From Streptomyces broussonetiae (lineage in GTDB: Bacteria > Actinomycetota > Actinomycetes > Streptomycetales > Streptomycetaceae), in assembly GCF_009796285.1 (NCBI RefSeq), contig NZ_CP047020.1, positions 62,001 through 126,000 on the forward strand: a stretch of DNA of 64,000 nt, in the 5' to 3' direction. The notes under the pieces are model-generated. The model was not told where the DNA came from, searched no databases, and worked only from the letters and a program-made list of their open reading frames with translations. Positions 9,386 through 18,248 of the stretch are shown here, in pieces. Position 1 is the stretch's first letter. Every line of letters begins with the position of its first letter. The translations under genes and the position numbers were made by a program.

Positions 9386-10525
9386 ATGAGCTCGAAGGAA
9401 CACGGACCCGGCGGCGAGTCCGCCAGGTCCAGCGCCCCTCGGTCACCGAGCGAGTCCGTAACCCCGGATGACGCGCGGTTCGGTCACCTGGGCATGTCCC
9501 GGCGTGGCGGAGCATGGTTCCGGATCGGCTTCTGGCTGGGACTGGGCGCGACCGTCGCCTGGCTGGCGGCACAGACCGTTCTGCAGATCAGCCAGTTGCT
9601 GACGCTGATGCTGCTCGCCCTGTTCGTCGCGATCGGCCTGGAGCCGGTCGTGGCGTGGCTGACCCGGCACCGTCTGCGCCGCGGCGTCGCGGTGGCAGCC
9701 GTCGTCTTCGGCCTCCTCGTGTTCCTGGCGGGATTTGTCGCGCTCATCGTCCCTCCCGTCACCCAGGAAGTGGACGCACTGGTCAAAGCGGTACCCAGCT
9801 GGCTGCAACAACTGCACGACCACAACTCCACGCTCGGCAAGCTGGAGGACCACTACCACATCGTCGCCACCGTCAAGCAGAAGCTCACTTCAGGCAGTGC
9901 CACGAGCGTGCTCGGCGGAGTGCTGGGCGCGGGCAGGATCGTGCTGAGCGCCGTGACCTCGCTGGTCGTCGTCGTGGTCGTCACCCTTTACCTGATGGTC
10001 GGCTTTCCGGTGATCAAACAGTTCTGCTTCCGCTTCATCGCGGCGAGCAGGCGCGAGGGCGTGCGCACGATCACTGACGAAATCCTCATCCGCACCGGCA
10101 GGTTTCTGCTCGGCAACGTGGCCACATCTGCGATCGCCGGACTCGCCACCTGGGCCTGGTGCTGGGGCCTGGGCGTGCCCTACCCGGCGGCGCTGGGCAT
10201 CTTCGTCGCGTTCATGGATCTCATCCCCATCGTCGGCTCGACCATCGGGGGCGTCGTCGTCAGCTTGGTCGCCCTGGTCGTCTCGCTCCCCGTGGCGGGC
10301 GCGACGGCCGGATTCTACGTCGCCTTCCGTCTGGCCGAGGACTACTTGATCATGCCGAGAGCGATGAAGTACGCGGTGGACGTCCACCCGATCGTCACCG
10401 TCGTTGGCGTGCTCGTCGGCGGCGCCCTCCTGGGCATCATCGGCGCCCTCGTGGCAATCCCCGTGGCAGTGGCCATCGGAATCGTGCTGGAGGAATACGT
10501 CTTCGCGCGAGCGGACGCCTCCTGA
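9386..10525 (+). CDS. AI-2E family transporter (PF01594-type membrane protein)
   Basis: About 379 residues with roughly eight hydrophobic helices. The pattern is typical of the family: a paired helix region near residues 45-100, a soluble stretch (VDALVKAVPSWLQQLHDHNSTL), then C-terminal helices with AFMDLIPIVGSTIGG and the conserved PRAMKYAVDVHPIVTVVGVLVGGALLG. E. coli TqsA exports the autoinducer AI-2; most members have no proven substrate. The start at 9386 is preferred to 9365 because GGGAGCTG precedes it. It follows the decarboxylase-like gene by about 70 bases and may be co-transcribed. Confidence 0.88.
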   Translation: MSSKEHGPGGESARSSAPRSPSESVTPDDARFGHLGMSRRGGAWFRIGFWLGLGATVAWLAAQTVLQISQLLTLMLLALFVAIGLEPVVAWLTRHRLRRGVAVAAVVFGLLVFLAGFVALIVPPVTQEVDALVKAVPSWLQQLHDHNSTLGKLEDHYHIVATVKQKLTSGSATSVLGGVLGAGRIVLSAVTSLVVVVVVTLYLMVGFPVIKQFCFRFIAASRREGVRTITDEILIRTGRFLLGNVATSAIAGLATWAWCWGLGVPYPAALGIFVAFMDLIPIVGSTIGGVVVSLVALVVSLPVAGATAGFYVAFRLAEDYLIMPRAMKYAVDVHPIVTVVGVLVGGALLGIIGALVAIPVAVAIGIVLEEYVFARADAS

Positions 10526-10563
10526 CCCGCCGTGTGCGGGCTGCTGCCGGAACCACCGAGCCC

Positions 10564-10597
10564 GCTGCCCCGCAGGATGACGATGTCCTGGGGCAGC
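10564..10597 (+). terminator. Hairpin downstream of the AI-2E transporter
   Basis: GCTGCCCC at 10564 pairs perfectly with GGGGCAGC ending at 10597. The loop carries a further CAGGA/TCCTG pairing, giving a stem of about 13 bp. There is no T-run after it, as is common in Streptomyces. Its position just after the stop suggests transcription termination or mRNA protection. Confidence 0.6.
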
Positions 10598-10689
10598 ACC
10601 GAAAGTCACCCATGCGCTCAGGCCGCCACTCCCGGCTCCTGCCGCCGGCCGGCATGACTCGAGGCCTGCTCGGCCATGCTCGGCCTCGC

Positions 10690-10930
10690 ACCGTACCGCG
10701 ACGACGCCGAGCGCGGGGCCACCGGACGTGCCGGTGGCCCCGCCTCGTTCTGGCCGGATGCCCAGCATGCGTTGCCCCAGCGCCTGCCAGTCTTCGGGTG
10801 CATCCCGACGATCCGGCACGCTTCGTCGTTGCTCAAGCCGTGCTTCATGAGCTGGGTATGCGGCTCGCGCAGCAGAGAGCTTCACGGGGCTCTTCAAGGG
10901 GCTCCGCACCGTCCGAATCTCGAAGTCCAT
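10690..10930 (-). pseudogene. IS30-family transposase N-terminal relic
   Basis: Two frames on the minus strand contain the start of an IS30-type transposase. MDFEIRTV begins at 10930. After a frame change the helix-turn-helix reads MKHGLSNDEACRIVGMHPKTGRRW, matching the usual LSNxEACRIVGIxxKTGxRW pattern. Recognisable sequence ends near 10690 and the DDE catalytic core is absent, so it cannot be active. Confidence 0.7.
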
Positions 10931-11060
10931 CGCATCCCCGGAACTGGGGTGTTGCAACGATCACTCGAACGGAAGGTACACGCCCCGGCCCTCGGCCTTA
11001 TGTGAAGCCGCGAGGCGACATCAGCATCCGGACCACTCCCCGGTGCGCGGGCAGTTGGTG

Positions 11061-11921
11061 TCATGCCGCGAGGCGACTGACGGACCTCTCCGTCAGGGCT
11101 TCGGCGCGGATGCGGGCGCAGCTGCGGCTGATGAGGCGGGAGACGTGCATCTGGGAGATGCCGAACCGGTCGGCGATCCGGCTCTGCGTCGCGTCCTCGA
11201 AGAAGCGCATGTAGAGGATGGCCCGCTCCCGTTCGGGCAGTCGGCGCAGTCCGGCCTTGGCTGCCTCTCGGTCCACCACGAGGTCGTACGAGGCGTCGGG
11301 GGCGCCGAGGGTGTCGGCGAGGCTGTAGGCCTCGTCACCGGCGGACAGTTCGGCATCCAGCGACAGGGTGCTGAAGCTCTCCATCGCTTCCAGGCCCGCA
11401 TTCACCTCCTCCTCGGTGAGGCCGGCGTGCGCGGCGATGGCAGCGACGGTGGGCTCGGTGACGCCCGGCTGCTGGGCGAGTTCCCGGCGAGAGATGCGCA
11501 CCCGGTTGCGTAGTTCCTGCACCCTGCGGGGGACCCGCAGGGCCCACATCCGGTCGCGGAAGTGCCGCCTTATCTCACCGGTGATGGTCGGCACGGCGTA
11601 GCTCTCGAAAGCCCCTCGGGACGGGTCGAACCGGTCCACGGCCTTCACCAGCCCGAGGGCGGCCACCTGACGCAGGTCCTCCACGGACTCCCCTCGGTCA
11701 CGGAAGCGTCCGGCGATCCGGTGGGCCATGGGCAGCCAGGCGGCGACGAGTTCGCCGCGCACCGCGTCCCGCTCCGGGCCGTCGTCCACTTCCACGAGCA
11801 GGGTGAACAGATCGGCGGTGTCAGGGGCGTCGTCGTGGCTGCGTCGGCTGGTGGGTGAGGCGGTGGCGGCAGGCCCGCTTCCGGGCGTAGCGGGGCGGGG
11901 CGTCGACGTGTCGGTCAGCAT
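11061..11921 (-). CDS. SigB/SigF-type RNA polymerase sigma factor
   Basis: A 286-residue group 3 sigma-70 factor. Region 2 is clear (DLRQVAALGLVKAVDRFDPSRGAFESYAVPTITGEIRRHFRDRMWALRVPRR). Region 3 follows (ELAQQPGVTEPTVAAIAAHAGLTEEEV), then region 4 with the helix-turn-helix (LPERERAILYMRFFEDATQSRIADRFGISQMHVSRLISR). This is the family of SigF/SigB/SigG stress and development factors, usually controlled by anti-sigma and anti-anti-sigma proteins. No such partner lies next to it, so control is probably from elsewhere. Starts ATG 11921; the first ~40 residues are a disordered Thr/Pro/Ser tail. Confidence 0.92.
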   Translation of the reverse strand: MLTDTSTPRPATPGSGPAATASPTSRRSHDDAPDTADLFTLLVEVDDGPERDAVRGELVAAWLPMAHRIAGRFRDRGESVEDLRQVAALGLVKAVDRFDPSRGAFESYAVPTITGEIRRHFRDRMWALRVPRRVQELRNRVRISRRELAQQPGVTEPTVAAIAAHAGLTEEEVNAGLEAMESFSTLSLDAELSAGDEAYSLADTLGAPDASYDLVVDREAAKAGLRRLPERERAILYMRFFEDATQSRIADRFGISQMHVSRLISRSCARIRAEALTERSVSRLAA

Positions 11922-12135
11922 ACGGATTCGCTCCTGAACGGGTTTTCAGGGCGGTCCCGAAGACGGCGTTCGTTTCAGGGGCCGACCCGAACAGTGGCTG
12001 TCAGGGTCTGCCGCAGAGGAGCCACCGAGGCTGCCGGTCAGTGCCGGCCCTCGACCTTCCTCCGCTGGCATGCGCCTCCGGTCCGAAGCACGAAAGCCCG
12101 CCTGCCCTTCGATCCGGCAGGCAAACGCGGCCTCT

Positions 12136-12363
12136 TCATCCTGACGGGTGAAGAGGCTGCCGCCGTGCCAGGGAGTCGGCCAGCTGCCGTCGGGCCACGA
12201 ACAGCGCTGCGTCCAGTTGACGAGTGCCGGTGACGACGCACAGCGTGTACGTCGCATCCCCGAGCTTGCGGGCGGTCTCCGCGCTACCGCCGCCCTGTGC
12301 CAGGCTCCGCCTGAGGCTTTCGTACCGCTCGACCAGCTCCCGCAGGAGCGACGGATCCGCCAT
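12136..12363 (-). CDS. DUF5133 protein
   Basis: A 75-residue helical protein starting MADPSLLRELVERYESL and containing ARKLGDATYTLCVVTGTRQLDAALFVARRQLAD. The YTLCVxTGTR motif is characteristic of DUF5133, a Streptomyces family of 70-85 residues with no assigned biochemical role. It is divergently oriented to the ANTAR gene about 200 bases away. Confidence 0.8.
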   Translation of the reverse strand: MADPSLLRELVERYESLRRSLAQGGGSAETARKLGDATYTLCVVTGTRQLDAALFVARRQLADSLARRQPLHPSG

Positions 12364-12567
12364 CACCACGGTGACCGCCTCCGTCCCGGCCCGCACCGGA
12401 TCTGCCTCCTTGCTCCCACGGTCGCAGGCCTCCGTCACCGCCGCACCCCGGACTCGCACGAAACCCGGGCACCCCGTCCATACAGGGGCCGGGAACGCAT
12501 GACGGCAGTCCGGTAGGTAACAGCCTGTCCCATGGTGCACGGCTGTGCTGAGGGTGAGAATGGCCCG

Positions 12568-12900
12568 GTGGCACAGGATTCCGATCCGTCCGGCGAGGAG
12601 GCAGACCGCATCTTCGAGCTGGAGGAAGAGGTCGACCAGCTCAAGGAAGCGGTCACCTCGCACCAGGTCGCGGACCAGGCGATCGGCATGGTCGTCGTCC
12701 TGGGCCGGGTCTCGCCGGACCAGGTGTGGGAGGTGCTGAAGGAGGTCTCCCAGCACACGAACATAAAACTGCGCAACGTCGCGGACCTGATCCTCATCTG
12801 GGGCCGCATGGGGCAGATGCCCGCAGACATCCGGGCCGAACTGGAAGACGCCCTCGACCGCCACGGCCCGACAGAAATCCCCGGGACGCCCCAGGAATGA
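12568..12900 (+). CDS. ANTAR-domain protein
   Basis: About 110 residues. A short coiled coil (RIFELEEEVDQLKEAV, heptad spaced) leads into an ANTAR three-helix module. That module has the family signature AIGMVVVLGRVSPDQVWEVLKEVSQHTNIKLRNVADLI. ANTAR domains bind paired hexanucleotide RNA hairpins and prevent transcription termination. Here there is no receiver or GAF sensor domain, so the coiled coil probably drives dimerisation. I prefer GTG 12568, after GAGGGTGAG, over ATG 12532, which lacks a ribosome site. Which transcript it controls is unknown. Confidence 0.8.
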   Translation: MAQDSDPSGEEADRIFELEEEVDQLKEAVTSHQVADQAIGMVVVLGRVSPDQVWEVLKEVSQHTNIKLRNVADLILIWGRMGQMPADIRAELEDALDRHGPTEIPGTPQE

Positions 12901-12965
12901 ACGGGTCCTGGACCGAGCTCCACGGCGGCCTGTTGGGGCGACGAGCTTCGAAACACGGCCAGGCC

Positions 12966-13514
12966 TCACCGGCTCACCCAGATTTCCGGACCGCCGCCAT
13001 GCCACTCGATGACATCACAGTCGGCCACATCCACCTCGTCGCCGCACTCGACTCCGGCACCCTGCAGCAGCGCCTGGTGCAGCGGGACGCCCCACTCGCG
13101 CATCAGCTCCCGGCGCTCGCGGGTCAGCAGTCCGTACGCCTGGCCACCGACGGCCAGGGCAGAGGCCGTGCCGATCCCGCCCGTCTCCAGCACGGCGAGC
13201 GTCGCCTCCCAGTTCTCCCACAGCCCCTGCGCCTTGTACACGGTGGTGTCGGGGTGACGGCCGATCAGGTAGGCGCCCTCGGTAGCCGCCCCGAGCCACG
13301 ACAGGCGGGCTGCGATACGCCGCCACCCGGGCTTGTAGGAGCGGCGCGGGACACGGCCCTCGACCTTCGGCAACACGCGGGTGTCCGGGCGCCAGAACGT
13401 GGCGTCGGTGCGTTTCACCCCGTCCAGGTCCCGGCTGGCCAGCATGCGGCCGATGCCGAACATCAGGGATTCGGCGGTTTCCTCCACCTGCTTGTCGAAC
13501 TTCGTCTGCGCCAT
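12966..13514 (-). CDS. Conserved hypothetical protein
   Basis: About 182 residues, soluble, mixed alpha/beta, with no motif I can assign. It starts MAQTKFDKQVEETAESLMFGIG and contains TWRPD-like and SYKPGWRRIAARLSWLGAATEGAYLIGRHPDTTVYKAQGLWENWEATLAVLE segments. It ends in a negatively charged stretch (GDEVDVADCDVIEWHGGGPEIWVSR). ATG 13514 is chosen because an upstream extension is low complexity. It runs convergent with the ANTAR gene. Confidence 0.6.
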   Translation of the reverse strand: MAQTKFDKQVEETAESLMFGIGRMLASRDLDGVKRTDATFWRPDTRVLPKVEGRVPRRSYKPGWRRIAARLSWLGAATEGAYLIGRHPDTTVYKAQGLWENWEATLAVLETGGIGTASALAVGGQAYGLLTRERRELMREWGVPLHQALLQGAGVECGDEVDVADCDVIEWHGGGPEIWVSR

Positions 13515-13995
13515 GGCCGTCCAACGCCCTTCGTGCTGGGTGTGCGGAGGCGCGACGGTGCCGTCGGATGCGGGCACCTCCGCGCTCAGCGACGACGCTA
13601 AAACGATCTACCTGTGGACAGATTCCCGTGACCGTACACACGTCGTCAGGAGCGACTGGCTCCACCTTCGGCTCCCCGACCAGCCCGTCCCGCGGGCTGC
13701 AGCCCTCGATCCGTGCAGCACAGTCCGGCTTTGCGGAACGGCGTGTTGGCCGAGGCCAGTTGGGTGCGCTCAGCAATCTGCAGCGGTCAAAAGCTGCCGA
13801 CGAAAAACTTTGGCGCGGTGTGTGACATTCACGCTTCTGCCCTGCACATGACTCCGTACAACCAGCTGGTGAGGTGACCGGCCCTCGCGTGCTTGAGCGC
13901 GGACGGGCTGCATGGCCACTGTGCAGCCCGTCATCGGACACCGGGTCCGAACCGGCAAGGCCGCTGGGGCCCTCACGACGCGACCGGCGTCAGGA
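13515..13995. other. Intergenic, no gene recognised
   Basis: About 480 bases with scattered open frames lacking ribosome sites. A slightly less GC-rich patch around 13785-13850 may contain the promoter for the leftward gene at 13514. Nothing else was recognised. Confidence 0.35.
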
Positions 13996-14583
13996 CTACC
14001 TCGTGCTGAAGCCGACCATGTCGAGATCTCCGGGAACGCGACTTTCGTGGCGGGCGATGGCCTCGACAACGCCGTCGACAGACACGCGGTGATCCCGGGT
14101 GAGGTGGCCGCCCGCACACCTGAGGGTCGCGAGGCCGACGTCGAGGTCGGTACTCAAATAGTGGCCGGTGCGGGCCCGGCAGCGGCGGCACTCCAGGGAG
14201 ATACGAGTGAGGCCGCCGTCGAAGACGAGCCAGACCGTGCCGGCAAAGGACAGGCCCTGGCGACCGTACCTTCCCATGCCGTCCAGGTCCTCGCGGGCGG
14301 CGGTGAGGGCCAGGACCACGGCGCCGGTGTCCTCGGCCGGTGCGGGCATGCTGGTGGTGTAGGGAGCGAGGTGGGTACCGCCCAGGTCGATATCGCCGGC
14401 GCGTGCCAGGGCGGCTCCCGAGGCCATGTCCACGGAGATCGCGAGCCACCAGGCCTCCGCGTCGTGCACGATGCGAGGCTCGGTCCCGTCAGTCCCGTCC
14501 CCGCCCGGCAGGATACGGACGTGGCCGGCCCAGCCCAGGAGCGCGGCGACCCGCTCCGCGATGTCCTGAGCCGACGTCACCAC
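13996..14583 (-). CDS. Conserved hypothetical protein
   Basis: A 195-residue protein starting GTG 14583, overlapping the end of the upstream broken gene. It has a cysteine/histidine patch in its C-terminal third (LECRRCRARTGHYLS then LATLRCAGGHLTRDH), which could bind zinc; that is inference from spacing. The N-terminal part (AERVAALLGW) and the core (PRIVHDAEAWWLAISVDMASGAALARAGDIDLGG) look globular. No family recognised. Confidence 0.6.
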   Translation of the reverse strand: MVTSAQDIAERVAALLGWAGHVRILPGGDGTDGTEPRIVHDAEAWWLAISVDMASGAALARAGDIDLGGTHLAPYTTSMPAPAEDTGAVVLALTAAREDLDGMGRYGRQGLSFAGTVWLVFDGGLTRISLECRRCRARTGHYLSTDLDVGLATLRCAGGHLTRDHRVSVDGVVEAIARHESRVPGDLDMVGFSTR

Positions 14584-15101
14584 GAGTCCGTCACGGCCGC
14601 GTCAAGGTTGCCGAGTAGCTGGTCGCGGCGGGCGGCCGCCATCACGGACACGCGGTCCCTGATGGCCGGGTGCGGGCAGCCGCGATCAGCGGCGTCCCGG
14701 ACATGATGCTCAACAACCGTCCGCGCAGCCGTCTGTACGGCCGACCACTGCGGTGCACCGTACGCGGCAAGCAGTTGCGCGCGCTCACCGCTGCCCAGTT
14801 CGTCGGCGGGGCAGGACTGGAGCGCGGACAGTGCATGGTCGTGGAGCGTGGTGAGCAGGCTGGTCTGTCCGGCGGGCGACGTGAGGGGCAGGGCTGCAAC
14901 CTACGGGCCAGTCACCCCAGCGTCGGCCGCGAGTGCGTGCACCGCGGCCGCCAGGAGCACCGCCGTCTCCCGGGCGGCCGACTGCGGCTCCCCGTCGCCC
15001 TGCGGCAGGTGCCACCCGACCAGCTCTCCGGCGGCCGACAGGCAGCACTCCCACGTCGTACGTGGCAGGCGCGGGCTCGTCAGGGCGCGACCGCACCCCA
15101 C
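14577..15101 (-). pseudogene. Hypothetical gene split by an in-frame TAG
   Basis: A minus-strand frame from a GTG at 15101 reads a CxxC-containing N-terminus (CVGCGRALTSPRLPR), then WECCLSAAGELVGWHLPQGDGE and helices, to a TAG at 14901-14903. The same frame continues for 107 more codons with normal bias (SLLTTLHDHALSAL, ERAQLLAAYGAPQWSAVQTAARTVVEHHV). It stops at 14577, overlapping the next gene. The second part has no plausible start near its beginning. A better start (VTVSEL) lies one frame off just upstream. The simplest reading is one decayed gene upstream of the 195-residue protein. Confidence 0.5.
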
Positions 15102-15261
15102 ACAGCTCAGACACGGTCACCCTGAAAGTGGGCCGACGGAGCCCGGGAGGGGCAGCATTCTCCAGGCCAGGCCGGGTGTACCCGATCGGCCGGTGGCCCC
15201 GAGAGCCGGGCTGCCGTGAGGGCCGTCTAGGATCCGGCCGTGGCCGAGGTCCCCGATGAGT

Positions 15262-17140
15262 TGATCGAGTAGCCGAGGGGGATCTCACCCCTCGGCTCTC
15301 ACGGAACCGTGCGTAAAAGTCTCCCGTTACACGGCTCTTGTCGTTCTGACCATCAGATCAAGCAGGCGACAGCGGTCAGGCGCCAATGCGCGAACATGCG
15401 TGGGTACCGCTGCGCGATCTCCCCGAGCTTCGCGAGCGCTTTGCGGTAGCCTGCGAGCCGTTTGTACTTCCGGCGGATCCAACGCACCAGGTAGGCGTTG
15501 ATGCGCATCAGGAAGGCGATCAGCTCCCACGGGCGGAATCGTCCGTAGTAGTTGATCCAGCCCCCGACCACAGGGTTGATCCTGCGGGCGAGGTCTGTGA
15601 AGGAACTTCCGGTGTGGATGTGCAGTTGCCACGAACGCACTTCCCGACCGATCCGGGTCAGGGCCTGCCTGCTGATGGCCGGCTCGAACGACAGGAACTG
15701 CTTGCCGTGCCGATTCCGGTTCTTCCTGGGCCGGAACGTGTACCCGAGGAACGTGAACGACGTGTGCTCATAGGAGCCGCGCCGGTACGAGTCCTTGCAG
15801 TAGACGATCCGGGTCTTGTCCGGGTGCAGCTGCAACCCGACCTCGACCAACCTGTCCCTGAGCGAGGCCAGCACCTGCCGGGCCTGGCGCTCGGTGACGC
15901 AGTGCAGTACCGCGTCGTCCGCATAGCGCTCGAACCAGATGCCCGGGAACTCCCGTGCCATCCAGGCGTCGAACGCGTAGTGCAGGAACAGGTTCGCCAG
16001 GACGGGAGACACCGGGGCCCCTTGCGGGGTCCCGCGGTCCCGTTCCAGCAGGGAGCCGTCGGGCATGACGAGCGGGGCGGTGAGCCACCGGCGCACGTAC
16101 AACTTCACCCATACGGCATCAGTGTGAGCCTCCACCGCCTTGACCAGCAGGTCCCAGGGCACGCTGTCGAAGAACTTGGCGATGTCGAACTCCACCACCC
16201 AGTCCCGCTTCCAGCAACGCTCCCGGCACCTTTCCACCGCATCCAAGGCAGACCGTCCAGGCCGGTATCCGTAGCTGTCCGGGTGGAAAACAGTCTCCAC
16301 CCTTCTCACTAGATGCCGGGAAACCACGGTCTGAGCCACACGATCGGCGACAGTGGGAATGCCGAGCATTCTCGTGCCACCTCCATGCGGCTTGGGGATC
16401 TCCACCGCGCGCACCGGTGGCGGAAAGTATGAGCCCGACGACATGCGATTCCAGACCTTGTAGAGGTTGCTCCTCAGGTCCTTCTCGAATTCGTCGATGC
16501 TCTGCCCATCCACGCCGGATGCGCCCCTATTTGCCTTGACTTCCTCCCATGCCTCCTTGACTTCCCACTTCGAAATATCAAACGGCTTGACCTGAGACTT
16601 CAACTGGTCCATCGCACTCCTCCCGGGCTCTCGCCCGGTTGATGTGATCAACTCAGCCACGAACGACCCGGCCCCTTCGCTCCACCCCCATTACAGGGGC
16701 TTCATCACTACTACGGACCGGTCTGCCAGCAGGCGCCGCATCGGTACTCGACCCCTTACGGTGTCCGCCGCTTGGGGCACTCCCTCTCCCCCGACCTGCG
16801 TCAGGGCGTATCAGCGCCTGCCTTCTCCTGTTCCATGCGAGAGCCGCAGACCGGACTCACGTCGCCTCCATGCCGGACACCACCTGGCCAATAGACGGGC
16901 ACCCGCCAGGCTCATCCCGGAACTCATGATCCGCCCCGGTTTTGATGTCGTCTGGTTCCATTTCGACACGTCAGCAGCGATTCACTTGCGTTCGTCTTTC
17001 CGGTCCCCACCTGACGCCTCCTACGGCGCCTTTTCCTCATCGCTCACCACGACAGTCTTCAGCTAACGCAGCATGAGGCAGTTTGAAGCCTCCCCCCGCA
17101 GGGCGGCTTCGAAGGGCCACAAATCCTTCATCTCTCACAC
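15262..17140 (-). mobile_element. Group II intron
   Basis: On the minus strand the element begins with GUGUG (17140-17136), the group II 5' consensus. It has a structured ~500-base leader and the maturase gene. It ends with a domain V-like stem (about 15340-15303, containing AGAGCCG, a GGGAGAC internal loop and CGGTTCCGTG) and a domain VI stem (GCCGAGGGG pairing with CCCCTCGGC, about 15270-15300). The total of ~1.88 kb is a normal size. The 3' boundary is accurate to a few bases only. Introns of this kind splice from RNA and retrohome through the encoded protein. Boundaries are from consensus, not from an uninterrupted homologue. Confidence 0.8.
15353..16612 (-). CDS. ltrA: Group II intron reverse transcriptase/maturase
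   Basis: 419 residues. The order is: RT0 region with GASGVDGQSIDEF; RT2 (IPKPHGGGTRMLGIPTVADRVAQ); RT3 (EFDIAKFFDSVPW); RT4 (GTPQGAPVSPVLANLFLHYAFD); the RT5 catalytic YADD; a thumb/X maturase domain (LARRINPVVGGWINYYGRF); then a short basic C-terminus. There is no C-terminal HNH endonuclease cluster, so insertion would rely on nicked or single-stranded target. The start at 16612 has GGAGGAG upstream. All RT motifs are intact, so the protein looks functional. Confidence 0.93.
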   Translation of the reverse strand: MDQLKSQVKPFDISKWEVKEAWEEVKANRGASGVDGQSIDEFEKDLRSNLYKVWNRMSSGSYFPPPVRAVEIPKPHGGGTRMLGIPTVADRVAQTVVSRHLVRRVETVFHPDSYGYRPGRSALDAVERCRERCWKRDWVVEFDIAKFFDSVPWDLLVKAVEAHTDAVWVKLYVRRWLTAPLVMPDGSLLERDRGTPQGAPVSPVLANLFLHYAFDAWMAREFPGIWFERYADDAVLHCVTERQARQVLASLRDRLVEVGLQLHPDKTRIVYCKDSYRRGSYEHTSFTFLGYTFRPRKNRNRHGKQFLSFEPAISRQALTRIGREVRSWQLHIHTGSSFTDLARRINPVVGGWINYYGRFRPWELIAFLMRINAYLVRWIRRKYKRLAGYRKALAKLGEIAQRYPRMFAHWRLTAVACLI

Positions 17141-17181
17141 AGCACCATTTCCGGAAACTGCTCCTACATCCAACTTCCTTC

Positions 17182-17412
17182 CATGTTCAGGACACACATC
17201 ACGCTGGAACTTCTGCCGAGGAAGAGCGCGCGAAACTCGCAGGCCTCGACGGTGACGAGTACGACGCGCAGTGGCGCCGCTGGCGCGAGGCGACCGTGGC
17301 CGTGCAGGCAGCCGTCACCGCATACGCCAAGGAGTCCGGGGAGAGCCGGCATGAGGTGGAGCAGGCCGTGAAGCGTGCGGTCCGGCACGCCGAGGAGGAT
17401 CCGGCCGAGTAG
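17182..17412 (+). CDS. 5'-truncated hypothetical gene beside the intron
   Basis: The frame encodes a helical, charged C-terminus (AEEERAKLAGLDGDEYDAQWRRWREATVAVQAAVTAYAKESGESRHEVEQAVKRAVRHAEEDPAE) with typical Streptomyces codon use. No start codon with a ribosome site lies before it in frame; the only ATG (17083) is inside the intron. It appears to be the tail of a gene whose beginning was lost. The coordinates mark where gene-like sequence begins, not a true start. Confidence 0.5.
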   Translation, partial: HVQDTHHAGTSAEEERAKLAGLDGDEYDAQWRRWREATVAVQAAVTAYAKESGESRHEVEQAVKRAVRHAEEDPAE

Positions 17413-17427
17413 TCGGCGGCCGCGCGG

Positions 17428-17646
17428 TCAGCGTGTCGTCAGGCGGTACTCGTCGACGGGCGGCGCCCCCGGCTCAAGGGTGGCGGCCATGGGTTCAACG
17501 TCGCGGTGCACGACCGCGGCCGTGCCGTTCAGCAGCTGCGGCTGGAAGTGCCTCAAGACCCGGCGTGGGGCGGGGCCCAGCTCGTAGCAGTGCCGGTCGA
17601 GCTGCTTGCGTGCGCGGTCGCGGCTCGGGTACGGGCGGTGGGCCAT
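17428..17646 (-). CDS. Small basic hypothetical protein
   Basis: A 72-residue protein starting MAHRPYPSRDRARKQLDRHCYELGP, with AAGGAGGCGACGCC immediately upstream of ATG 17646, a strong and well-spaced ribosome site. The N-terminal half is rich in Arg/His and the C-terminal half is neutral. No known domain. It converges with the preceding truncated gene, the two stops being 15 bases apart. Confidence 0.6.
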   Translation of the reverse strand: MAHRPYPSRDRARKQLDRHCYELGPAPRRVLRHFQPQLLNGTAAVVHRDVEPMAATLEPGAPPVDEYRLTTR

Positions 17647-17747
17647 GGCGTCGCCTCCTTGATCTTCGTCAGGATGGCAGACGTTCACGGTTCCTCGGGC
17701 CAGGTCGTCAACGCGCCGCCTGAAAGGGGCATGCCTACGCTGGGGGT

Positions 17748-18014
17748 GTGGGCGTGCGGATGTCGTGGGCGTGGGAGGTGGACGGGATGGCGGGCGCCGA
17801 TTTCGCGACCGTCGACGATGCCGCCACGGCCATGGCCGAGAGCGTGGAACTGGCGGCCAGCCACTTCGGGACGGACCGGCAGCGAGAAGTGGTCCGGTCG
17901 TGCGTGCTCCCCATGGGTGCCCGTATGCGTACCGAGGGAGCCCGTACCCTCGCGGACGGCCACGGGTGGTTCTGTGAGTGTGAGGGCCTGTACGTGCGAA
18001 TGAACCCCGAGTAA
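17748..18014 (+). CDS. Small hypothetical protein
   Basis: An 88-residue soluble protein. It begins at GTG 17748, or at a GTG/ATG a few codons later. The core is DFATVDDAATAMAESVELAASHFGTDRQREVVRSCVLPMGARM, then a C-terminal strand-rich part (GHGWFCECEGLYVRMNPE). Codon bias supports coding. No family recognised. Confidence 0.5.
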   Translation: MGVRMSWAWEVDGMAGADFATVDDAATAMAESVELAASHFGTDRQREVVRSCVLPMGARMRTEGARTLADGHGWFCECEGLYVRMNPE

Positions 18015-18047
18015 GGATGACGGGCCGCCTCGCCCTGAGCGGCAGGG

Positions 18048-18248
18048 TCAGTCCGCCTCTGGCCACTCTGCCAACGTCTCGCTGGTCTCCTCGTCGGTGA
18101 GGGTGACCTGCGGGTCCGGCATGCTGCTGTACTCCCGGGCCCACGTGTCGAAGTTCCGACGCCCGGTTTTCTCCTCATGCCACCAGCCGTGCTGTACCGG
18201 CCGGCCGCCGGTGGCGAGCAGGAGGCGGTAGCGGCCGGCGCGCGTCAC
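18048..18248 (-). CDS. Small hypothetical protein coupled to LexA-like HTH
   Basis: A 66-residue protein starting MTRAGRYRLLLATGGRPVQHGWWHEEKTGRRNFDTW, with a four-base overlap (ATGA type) with the stop of the upstream helix-turn-helix gene. They are therefore an operon. The fold looks like a small beta sheet followed by an acidic tail (LTDEETSETLAEWPEAD). Function unknown; co-translation with a DNA-binding protein suggests a linked role. Confidence 0.55.
   Translation of the reverse strand: MTRAGRYRLLLATGGRPVQHGWWHEEKTGRRNFDTWAREYSSMPDPQVTLTDEETSETLAEWPEAD

Noticed and set aside
8036..9403. A 455-codon minus-strand frame
   Set aside because: Exactly antisense to the Orn/Lys/Arg-decarboxylase-like gene, His/Gln/Gly-rich and without family pattern.
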